Source of the DNA: JAHWJR01 sp035942035
GTDB taxonomy: Bacteria > Actinomycetota > Acidimicrobiia > Acidimicrobiales > CADCSY01
Reading direction: 5' to 3'
Length of the DNA stretch: 8,034 nucleotides
Assembly (NCBI GenBank): GCA_035942035.1
Contig: DASZDK010000011.1
Coordinates: forward strand, 1 to 8,034
Part shown: positions 1 through 4,709 of the stretch, one piece after another
Position numbering within the stretch: position 1 is the first letter of the stretch
Layout of the letters: each line of letters begins with the position of its first letter
Made by a program: the position numbers and the translations under genes
Notes under the pieces: model-generated
What the model saw: the letters and a program-made list of their open reading frames with translations, nothing else
Database searches by the model: none
What the model was told of the DNA's origin: nothing

Positions 1-50
1 GGTGGCAGCAAGCCGACGAGGCTCCGGCGATCGCCACCGCTGTTGGGGGG

Positions 51-154
51 AACGCCCGACTTCCCCACGAGCGCTGCGCCCGGTACCACTCGGACTCGCT
101 GGCGTACGGCCGAGAAGTGAACTCGTGCGGCCAGCCACTCGGCACCGCCGGTTA
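51..154 (+). repeat. Diverged ~100-bp repeat, copy A (partner at 1185-1289)
   Basis: This segment aligns, at a constant offset of 1134 bases, with 1185-1289. By hand count 31 of 47 positions match between 51-97 and 1185-1231. The 9-mer GAACTCGTG (119-127) then matches 1253-1261 exactly, and after a one-base length difference CACCGCCGGTTA (143-154) matches 1278-1289 exactly. Similarity may continue weakly to about 195. The two copies flank the membrane-protein gene at 215-1063 in the same orientation. The stretch 1-214 otherwise shows no gene I can support. The origin of the repeat is unknown; it could be a relic of a duplicated mobile sequence or a pair of element ends. Confidence 0.5.
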
Positions 155-214
155 CGGGGCGCTCCACACTGCCCGCTGGTTCGGGCTCCCCGGCTGAACG
201 CAGTCTCCGGCCGC

Positions 215-1063
215 TCATTTCGTAGGCCCCTGGTCCTCGAGGAGCCGTCCAGCGGCGACGCCCGCCGGATCGTACCCTGCTCGCTGAAGGTCGTCGGAGA
301 GCACCGTCGCGACGTACAAGCGAAGGGCATCCGATGCCTCGAACCACTTGACCAGTTCGCCGCTGAGTCCGCCGAACGGTGTCATTTGGACATGCAGGGT
401 CGACCGAACCGTAGGCCGGAGGATGGGTACGTCGAGCACGCCGTGAATAAGCTCAAGAAGGTCGACGCTAAGAAGGTCTGACCACCTCTCGATCTTTGCC
501 GCCAGTTGCTCCTGCCGGTAAGAGGCATAATCAAGAGCGCCAGCGAGGGTCGAACGCGACCCACTGGGGGTGACCATGGTTACGTTCGCAGAAGGCATCA
601 ATGTCGCCGCCACTGACTTGAAATGGGTCCGACTTACTGGGTCGGCGGGAAGAGCATTGCCAGCTACGACGCGAAGATGTCCGAGAAAGCCGCCCGCAGT
701 TCCAGCCAATGCTACCGCATCTCTCGCAACGAGCCTGAGGATCCTGTCTCGTTTCTCCGCCCGGGGGCGCCAGACCGTCAAGTAGTAGAAGATCCACCCA
801 GCCAGGTAGCCGATCGCCACGTCGAGAGTGACGGAGCCGATGTCCGACGCTGCCTCAAACGGCTCCGTGATCTGACGTAGGAGCACGATTGTAGGTACCG
901 CGGCCACGGCGGCATAGAAGATGCGGCTCAGCAGCGAGTCGCCGTCATCACTGAGCGCCGCTCGGACACTGGTGCGGCTCATCGGTGAGGACTCGTTGGC
1001 CACAGCGCACGGTACTTCGGCTTTGGCCACTTTGGGCTGGTTGGGCAACGTGAAAGGCCTCAC
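215..1063 (-). CDS. Hypothetical two-helix membrane protein of an accessory region
   Basis: I do not recognise the family. The 282-residue frame starts at a GTG (1063). An internal ATG at 982 (Met28, followed by SRTSVRAAL) is an equally good start and would give 255 residues; neither has a convincing Shine-Dalgarno sequence. Two hydrophobic segments are visible, about residues 48-63 and 76-98. A basic stretch (RPRAEKRDR, 99-107) follows, which by the positive-inside rule puts the long C-terminal part, about 180 residues, in the cytoplasm. That part is soluble, moderately charged and rich in predicted helix (about 180-210 and 230-262). Codon use is clearly more relaxed at third positions than in the genes right of 1.8 kb, which suggests acquisition by transfer. 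It is flanked by two related repeats. No nuclease, helicase or toxin motif is visible. Confidence 0.7.
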   Translation of the reverse strand: MRPFTLPNQPKVAKAEVPCAVANESSPMSRTSVRAALSDDGDSLLSRIFYAAVAAVPTIVLLRQITEPFEAASDIGSVTLDVAIGYLAGWIFYYLTVWRPRAEKRDRILRLVARDAVALAGTAGGFLGHLRVVAGNALPADPVSRTHFKSVAATLMPSANVTMVTPSGSRSTLAGALDYASYRQEQLAAKIERWSDLLSVDLLELIHGVLDVPILRPTVRSTLHVQMTPFGGLSGELVKWFEASDALRLYVATVLSDDLQRAGYDPAGVAAGRLLEDQGPTK

Positions 1064-1184
1064 TGGCTGCCCGCCAAGTGCGTGTGGTGCGGATGAGGAC
1101 GGCGTGGTCAGGGGCCGGCGGCGCGCTGGGACACGTCATGCAATCTGCAACCGTCCTGCGTGGCGAACCCCGCGTCGCGCGAAT

Positions 1185-1289
1185 ACCGCCCGAGTACGGC
1201 ACCTACCTCGTGCCCGGCAACGCTCGGAGTCCGGGGACCCGATCGGGGGTACGAACTCGTGAAGCCGAGGCGCTTACCACCGCCGGTTA
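1185..1289 (+). repeat. Diverged ~100-bp repeat, copy B (partner at 51-154)
   Basis: Second copy of the sequence at 51-154, in the same orientation and 1134 bases away, on the far side of the membrane-protein gene. The conserved blocks are ACCGCCCGA-like at 1185-1193, CTCGGA at 1223-1228, GAACTCGTG at 1253-1261 and CACCGCCGGTTA at 1278-1289. The 9-mer ACGAACTCG also occurs twice inside this copy (1251-1259 and 1290-1298). No integron attC core (GTTRRRY with its inverse) could be found in either copy. Confidence 0.5.
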
Positions 1290-1341
1290 ACGAACTCGAA
1301 CGCCGCCCACCGGACCTGTGCTCGGTGGCCCATGAGTGGCA

Positions 1342-1410
1342 GTCGATCAACTCGAGCAGCTTCCGCACAGCCGCATCGCCCTGCTCCACTAGGCCCAACT
1401 CCCCGAGCAC
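1342..1410 (-). pseudogene. Possible remnant of an integrase-type transposase N-terminus
   Basis: A GTG at 1410 is preceded four bases upstream by a perfect AAGGAGG Shine-Dalgarno sequence (1415-1421). The first residues read MLGELGLVEQGDAAVRKLLE. From memory this resembles the beginning of IS481/IS3-type DDE transposases of actinobacteria, which often open with an LVEQ-x-AV-x-V-L pattern before a helix-turn-helix. After about 23 residues the expected helix-turn-helix is absent. The frame drifts into low-complexity sequence and stops at 1108, far short of the usual 300 or more residues. The four direct repeats upstream (1495-1597) sit where the end of such an element would be. The match is short and from memory, so it remains tentative. 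Confidence 0.35.
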
Positions 1411-1414
1411 GACC

Positions 1415-1457
1415 CCTCCTTCGCATCTGCGGGCGCGAACGACGCCAGCGAAGGAGG
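1415..1457. repeat. 10-bp perfect inverted repeat covering a Shine-Dalgarno sequence
   Basis: CCTCCTTCGC at 1415-1424 is the exact reverse complement of GCGAAGGAGG at 1448-1457, with a 23-base spacer. On the minus strand the arm at 1415-1424 contains the AAGGAGG that serves the GTG at 1410, so a transcript entering from outside could fold and hide the ribosome-binding site. Several bacterial insertion sequences protect their transposase from read-through transcription in this way; applying that here is inference. Confidence 0.5.
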
Positions 1458-1494
1458 AGGCGCCGCCAGCTGGTGGATGCTCAGCGGCGCGGAA

Positions 1495-1597
1495 GTGTCA
1501 ACCAGGTACCGGAGCCAGTGTCGCCCAGGTACCGGAGCCGCGTCCCAGAAGTGTCAACCAGGTGCCGGAGCCACGGTGTCAAGCATGAACCGGAGTC
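1495..1597 (+). repeat. Four imperfect 22-bp direct repeats, probable IS end
   Basis: Four 22-base units start at 1495, 1518, 1551 and 1576. Units 1 to 3 share GTGTC-x2-CCAGGT-x-CCGGAGCC. Unit 4 is the divergent GTGTCAAGCATGAACCGGAG plus TC. Units 1 and 3 are both preceded by GAA, and unit 3 differs from unit 1 at a single base. Unit 2 is followed by an 11-base insert (1540-1550). Multiple short direct repeats at a terminus are typical of IS21-like and some IS481-like elements, where they bind the transposase. Together with the transposase-like start at 1410 on the minus strand, this looks like one end of a degraded element. No matching other end is visible in the window. Confidence 0.6.
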
Positions 1598-1656
1598 GCA
1601 CAGTGACCGCATGCCGGAAGGAGTGGCACCCGGAGTAGCAGCGAGGGCCGGACGCG

Positions 1657-1681
1657 AAAGAGGGGCCCTCTCGGACCCCTC
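1657..1681 (-). terminator. Rho-independent terminator of tRNA-Gly
   Basis: On the minus strand GAGGGGTCC and GGGCCCCTC form a 9-bp stem with one G-U pair around a GAGA loop (arms at 1673-1681 and 1660-1668). A short T run (TTT, 1657-1659) follows. It starts 17 bases after the tRNA's encoded CCA, the expected place for tRNA transcript termination. Confidence 0.7.
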
Positions 1682-1697
1682 CTGACCTGCACTTTCT

Positions 1698-1772
1698 TGG
1701 AGCGGACGACGGGATTCGAACCCGCGACCCTCACCTTGGCAAGGTGATGCTCTACCACTGAGCCACGTCCGC
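1698..1772 (-). tRNA. tRNA-Gly (anticodon GCC), CCA encoded
   Basis: The minus strand folds as a complete cloverleaf. The acceptor stem pairs GCGGACG (1766-1772) with CGTCCGC (1702-1708). The D-arm contains GCTCA and AGAGC. The anticodon stem TCACC/GGTGA closes a TTGCCAA loop with anticodon GCC. The T-arm is GCGGG-TTCGAAT-CCCGT-like. The discriminator is T (1701), and CCA is encoded at 1698-1700. It reads glycine codons GGC and GGU. The 3' end faces the atypical DNA of the left part of the window, which fits a genomic-island integration site, although no second copy of the tRNA 3' end is seen here. Confidence 0.95.
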
Positions 1773-1783
1773 GTCGGTTGCCG

Positions 1784-1812
1784 ATCCTACCAACCCATCC
1801 CCCGCCCGTCAG
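1784..1812 (-). promoter_or_regulatory. Probable sigma-A-type promoter of tRNA-Gly
   Basis: On the minus strand CTGACG (1807-1812) and TAGGAT (1784-1789) are separated by exactly 17 bases. They match -35 and -10 elements of housekeeping promoters at four of six and five of six positions. Transcription would start about seven bases downstream, just before the mature tRNA 5' end at 1772. Confidence 0.55.
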
Positions 1813-1835
1813 AAACGCTGGGGGCCGAGAGCTGA

Positions 1836-2066
1836 TCAGGACCGCTGGTCGGGTGGGCGCAGGTCGATGCGCAGAACGAGCACGCCGTCCTCCAGGCTCC
1901 CCTCCGCGTCGGCGATCATGGCGAAGTCCTGGTAGTCCCGCTGGGCCTGCTCGATGAAGTGCTGGCGCTCCGGGCCGGCCACCGGCGGGAGCGGCCGGTT
2001 CTTGACCGCCCGGGCGCGGTCCCCGAAGCGCTGGATCATGCCGTCGATGTCGAGGTCCTCGGCCAT
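1836..2066 (-). CDS. Small conserved-looking protein of unknown function
   Basis: A 76-residue soluble protein I cannot assign to a named family. It has no signal peptide, membrane segment or metal-binding cysteines. The N-terminal half is charged and probably helical (residues 9-22 and 33-53), with a basic-proline link KNRPLPP (22-28). The C-terminal half, DAEGSLEDGVLVLRIDLRP (53-71), reads like a short beta hairpin. Codon use is high-GC at third positions, as in the neighbouring core genes, which supports real coding. The ATG at 2066 is preceded by TAGGGT six bases upstream and lacks a Shine-Dalgarno sequence, so the gene is probably expressed from a leaderless mRNA and independently of the operon upstream. 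The tRNA-Gly promoter begins shortly after its stop codon. Confidence 0.75.
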   Translation of the reverse strand: MAEDLDIDGMIQRFGDRARAVKNRPLPPVAGPERQHFIEQAQRDYQDFAMIADAEGSLEDGVLVLRIDLRPPDQRS

Positions 2067-2072
2067 GCCGGC

Positions 2073-2078
2073 ACCCTA
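2073..2078 (-). promoter_or_regulatory. -10 element for a leaderless transcript of the 76-residue gene
   Basis: TAGGGT on the minus strand ends exactly six bases before the ATG at 2066. That places the transcription start on or next to the start codon. No -35 hexamer and no Shine-Dalgarno sequence are visible, as is common for leaderless actinobacterial genes. The same hexamer precedes the plus-strand gene at 5994. Confidence 0.5.
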
Positions 2079-2097
2079 CCGACGGATGGCAGGGGCC

Positions 2098-2115
2098 GCC
2101 GACCCCAGTGTCGGC
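2098..2115 (-). terminator. Hairpin at the end of the metX-metB-mutM operon
   Basis: On the minus strand GCCGAC and GTCGGC form a perfect 6-bp stem around a 6-base loop, beginning one base after the stop codon of the Thr-rich protein gene. There is no T run, so it is at best a weak or Rho-assisted terminator, or an mRNA 3'-end stabiliser. Confidence 0.35.
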
Positions 2116-2116
2116 C

Positions 2117-2725
2117 TCAGAGCGCCGGAGGGCCGCTGGCCGGCGGCGGCTGCGTCGACCGCCAATAGCGCCAGGTCAGGATCGACAGGGCCAGCGCCAC
2201 GCCCAACAGCCCGGCGATGACCAGCGCCACCAGGCTCTGCGTGCTCAGCCCGGCCGCCGAGGCGGCCCGCTCCAGAACCAGCGTCGAGGTGGTGGTCGAC
2301 GCCCCACCGTCGGAGGGGGGCGCCACCTCGACGTGCTGGCGCTCGGTGGTGGTCGAGCGGATCTCCGGCGGATCGCTGGTGGTGGTCGTGGGAGAGGCCG
2401 TGGTCGTGGTCGGCTGCGACGTCGTCGTGGTGGCCCTCGGTCGTGCCGTCGTGGCTGACGACCGGGGGGGCGCCGTCGAGGTGGCCGGCGCCGTCGAGGT
2501 GGCCGGCGCCGCCGTGGTGGGCGACGGCGCCGGAGAGGTCGTCGTCGGCGACAGGGTCATGGCGGGGCCCGGCGGGGTCGTCGTGGTGCTCTCCTCGGGC
2601 ACGGTCACCTGAGCCCCGGCCGGTCCTGGGACCACGGTTCCGATCATCACCACCACGGCGCCGGCAGCCCCCCACGCTCTGGCCCGCCGCCCCATCGCAG
2701 CCATGGTACGACCAGGGGCGCCCAC
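2117..2725 (-). CDS. Secreted Thr/Pro-rich protein with C-terminal membrane anchor
   Basis: A 202-residue protein (GTG at 2725; an ATG at 2704 gives 195 residues, and neither start has a Shine-Dalgarno sequence). The N-terminus is a signal peptide: arginines at 13-16, a hydrophobic core at about 18-33 and a likely cleavage after AGA at 36-38. Residues 45-147 are a low-complexity Thr/Ser/Pro/Ala stalk with runs of TTTT and two copies of ATSTAP, likely extended and possibly O-glycosylated. Residues 164-185 form a hydrophobic helix followed by WRYWR, a stop-transfer signal that leaves a short cytoplasmic tail of prolines. No LPXTG sortase motif or globular domain is present. It probably acts as a wall-spanning stalk; the function is unknown. 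It follows mutM by 9 or 30 bases and is likely co-transcribed with the methionine genes, without an obvious functional link. Confidence 0.75.
   Translation of the reverse strand: MGAPGRTMAAMGRRARAWGAAGAVVVMIGTVVPGPAGAQVTVPEESTTTTPPGPAMTLSPTTTSPAPSPTTAAPATSTAPATSTAPPRSSATTARPRATTTTSQPTTTTASPTTTTSDPPEIRSTTTERQHVEVAPPSDGGASTTTSTLVLERAASAAGLSTQSLVALVIAGLLGVALALSILTWRYWRSTQPPPASGPPAL
2472..2507 (+). repeat. Two perfect 18-bp tandem repeats within the stalk-protein gene
   Basis: GCCGTCGAGGTGGCCGGC occurs at 2472-2489 and again directly at 2490-2507. On the coding (minus) strand each unit specifies six residues of the ATSTAP repeat (about residues 75-86). The surrounding gene is also rich in ACC/ACG threonine codon runs, so length variation by slippage is plausible. 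Confidence 0.85.
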
Positions 2726-2734
2726 CAGCGCCGG

Positions 2735-3517
2735 TCAGCGCTGGTGGTGGGGACACGACCACGACGTGCGCCCGCCGATGGCCCGCCGGACCAGCGCGGT
2801 GCCGTCACGAGGGCAGCGACCGTCGGACCTCCGCTCGGGCTGCAGCGCCCCGGTGTGCGAGCCGCCGCGGGCGATCAGGTCGTCCAGCGTGGCCCGGAGA
2901 TGGCGGTGGAGCCGCCGGACCTCCGCTGGAGAGAGCGAGCCGGCCGGGCGGGCGGGGTCGAGCCCGGCCCGGTACAGCACCTCGTCGGCGGTCAGGTTGC
3001 CGACGCCCGCCAGCCGGGACTGGTCCATGAGCCGAGCCTTCAACGGCGCCGTGCTGCCGGCCAGGACCCGCCGGAGGCCGGCGGGGGTGACGGCAGCCGC
3101 GTCCACGCCGAGGCGGGACTCGTCCGGCTCGAGCAAGACGCCGCCCAGGCGGCGGGGGTCGCGCACCCGCAGGTCGCCACCGTCGGCGAACCCGATCTGC
3201 ACCCGGTCCCATGACGGCTCATCTCGCAGGCTCGAGTACTGGAGGTGGTCGACGCCGGCGGCGCCGTCGACCAGCAGCCGTCCGGTCATGCCGAAGCGCA
3301 GGCCCACGGTCGGCCCTCCGTCGATGTCGAGCAGCAGCAGCTTGCCGATGCGGCGGGCGGCGGTGAAGGTCCGGCCCTCCAGGGCCTCCGCCAGCCGTTC
3401 CGCAGTCAGTCCCTCCTTCAGGAACCAGGCGTCGGGAGCGTGGACGGCGGTGACGGAGCGCCCGAGGACCCGGCACGCCAGCCGCCGGTAGTACTCGACT
3501 TCGGGGAGCTCGGGCAG
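2735..3517 (-). CDS. mutM: Fpg/Nei-family DNA glycosylase with probable CTG start
   Basis: Base-excision repair enzyme that removes oxidised bases such as 8-oxoguanine and nicks the abasic site. The 260-residue frame opens with PELPEVEYYRR, the family hallmark. Catalytic Pro2 and Glu3 and the conserved Lys59 (RRIGKLLLL) are present, as are LRFGMTGRL (73-82), DPRRLG (120-125) and the helix-two-turn-helix with GVGNLTADE (171-179, Asn174). The C-terminal zinc-finger region (235-258) reads CPRD...CPHH, so two of the usual four cysteines are Asp238 and His258; Arg250 is in the DNA-binding loop position. Pro2 must follow the initiator residue. The codon before it is CTG, and no ATG, GTG or TTG lies in frame upstream before metB coding sequence takes over. 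The start lies 7 bases after the metB stop, suggesting translational coupling. Length is normal for the family. Confidence 0.9.
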   Translation of the reverse strand: MPELPEVEYYRRLACRVLGRSVTAVHAPDAWFLKEGLTAERLAEALEGRTFTAARRIGKLLLLDIDGGPTVGLRFGMTGRLLVDGAAGVDHLQYSSLRDEPSWDRVQIGFADGGDLRVRDPRRLGGVLLEPDESRLGVDAAAVTPAGLRRVLAGSTAPLKARLMDQSRLAGVGNLTADEVLYRAGLDPARPAGSLSPAEVRRLHRHLRATLDDLIARGGSHTGALQPERRSDGRCPRDGTALVRRAIGGRTSWSCPHHQR

Positions 3518-3524
3518 GGCCGGC

Positions 3525-4709
3525 TCAGTGAGCGTCGAGGGCGGCCAGGGCGCCGGCGATGTCGGCCACCACGTCGTCGGGGTGCTCGAGGCCGATCGAC
3601 AGCCGCACCAGCCCGTCGCCGACGCCCATGGCCGCCCGGTCCTCGGGGGTGAGGTTGGCGGCGGTGGTCGACGCCGGATGAGTCACCAACGTCTCGGGGC
3701 CGCCCAGCGACGGGGCCAGGTGGGCCAGGCGCACTGCCTCGGCGAAGCGCCGGCCCGCCTCCCAGCCTCCGGCCAGATCGAAGCTGATCAGACCGCCGCC
3801 GAGCGCCATCTGGCGCTTGGCCAGGTCTCGCTGCGGGTGAGCGTCGAGCCCCGGGTAGTGCACCTGCGCCACCGCCGGATGGTCCTCCAGGAACTCGGCC
3901 ACCCGCTGGGCGGTGGCGCTCTGGCGCTCGACTCGCACCGGCAGCGTGCGGATCCCCCGCAGGGCGCTGTGGGCGTCGTGGGGCGAGGCCACCGCACCGT
4001 GGATGGTGTGGTAGCTCCAGATCCACTGGAGGAGGTCCTCGGCGCCGGCGACCACCCCCAGGGTGGCGTCGTTGTGGCCGGCGAGGCCCTTGGTGGCGGA
4101 GTGGACCACCAGGTCGACGCCGTGCTCGAGAGGCCGCTGGATCACCGGGCCGGCGAAGGTGGAGTCGACCACCCGCAAGGGTCCCTGAATGGCGCCCACG
4201 GCGTCCAGGTCGACCAGTTGCAGCAGCGGGTTGGTGGGCGTTTCCACGAACACCAGCACGGTGCGGCCCGGCACCACGGCGCCGGCGACGGCCTCGCTGT
4301 CGACGCCGTCGACGAGGGTCACGTCGATGCCGAAGCGGGGGCACACGCCCTGGAACAACAGGGCGGTGGAGGAGTAGAGCTGGCGGGTGGCGACCACGTG
4401 GTCGCCCTTGGAGCACAGTGCCAGCACCAGCGACGAGATGGCGCCCATGCCCGAGGCGAAGGCCTGGGCCGCCTCGGCACCCTCCAGGGCGGCCACGGCG
4501 TCTTCGAACCCCCGCACCGTTGGGTTGCCGTAGCGCCCGTAGAAGCGCGACGGTCGGGCGCTGGTGGCCTGGCGCTGCCCCTCGTCGAGCGTGGTCGACT
4601 CGAACGTCGTCGTCGCCCACAGCGGGTGGGCCAGCGACCCTTCGTTGTCGTGGCGGCCGGCGAGGATGGCGCGGGTGTCGAGCCGCGGCTCGGGGACCTC
4701 GCCCCTCAC
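3525..4709 (-). CDS. metB: Cystathionine gamma-synthase / O-acylhomoserine sulfhydrylase (PLP)
   Basis: A 394-residue member of the Cys/Met-metabolism PLP enzyme family. It joins the O-acylhomoserine made by MetX with cysteine (cystathionine gamma-synthase) or with sulfide (direct route); sequence alone does not settle which, and metZ is an alternative name. Visible motifs are FYGRYGNPT (56-64, PLP-phosphate contacts from the neighbouring subunit), SGMGA (87-91), VDSTFAGP (181-188, Asp182 for the pyridine nitrogen; Ser in place of the common Asn), SATKGLAGHND (204-214, PLP lysine Lys207) and RLSIGLEH (369-376, Arg369 for the substrate carboxylate). The length fits MetB/MetZ rather than the roughly 430-residue MetY. 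The GTG start at 4709 overlaps the metX stop (GTGA) and has GGAGAAGGA six bases upstream, so the two genes are translationally coupled. Confidence 0.92.
   Translation of the reverse strand: MRGEVPEPRLDTRAILAGRHDNEGSLAHPLWATTTFESTTLDEGQRQATSARPSRFYGRYGNPTVRGFEDAVAALEGAEAAQAFASGMGAISSLVLALCSKGDHVVATRQLYSSTALLFQGVCPRFGIDVTLVDGVDSEAVAGAVVPGRTVLVFVETPTNPLLQLVDLDAVGAIQGPLRVVDSTFAGPVIQRPLEHGVDLVVHSATKGLAGHNDATLGVVAGAEDLLQWIWSYHTIHGAVASPHDAHSALRGIRTLPVRVERQSATAQRVAEFLEDHPAVAQVHYPGLDAHPQRDLAKRQMALGGGLISFDLAGGWEAGRRFAEAVRLAHLAPSLGGPETLVTHPASTTAANLTPEDRAAMGVGDGLVRLSIGLEHPDDVVADIAGALAALDAH

Larger units (their letters stand above)
1064..1697. other. Gene-poor accessory stretch with IS remnants, next to tRNA-Gly
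   Basis: No complete gene is supported in these 634 bases. From left to right it holds an upstream region of the membrane-protein gene without a recognisable promoter, repeat copy B (1185-1289), a short transposase-like N-terminus on the minus strand (1342-1410), a 10-bp inverted repeat (1415-1457), four short direct repeats (1495-1597) and the terminator of the tRNA gene (1657-1681). Open frames on both strands here have irregular codon use and no recognisable domain. I read the stretch as decayed mobile DNA. Confidence 0.55.

Noticed and set aside
2..481. Plus-strand open frame at the left edge
   Set aside because: It is arginine-rich without recognisable domains, has no Shine-Dalgarno sequence, and its second half is antisense to the membrane-protein gene; it is probably chance openness in GC-rich DNA.
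51..1289. Integron cassette with attC sites
   Set aside because: Neither repeat contains a GTTRRRY core with its inverse. The one GTTGGGC match (about 1041) lies inside the membrane-protein reading frame and has no partner.
1160..1685. Plus-strand open frames with repeated VNQVPEP-like peptides
   Set aside because: The peptide repetition only mirrors the DNA direct repeats at 1495-1597. There is no convincing start signal or domain.
2117..2200. Sortase-anchored surface protein
   Set aside because: The C-terminus has a membrane helix but no LPXTG-like motif before it, and the tail after the helix is proline-rich.
2076..2762. Minus-strand His/Asp-rich open frame overlapping the stalk-protein gene
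   Set aside because: It is the out-of-frame reading of Thr codon runs. The other frame has a proper signal peptide and a C-terminal membrane helix.
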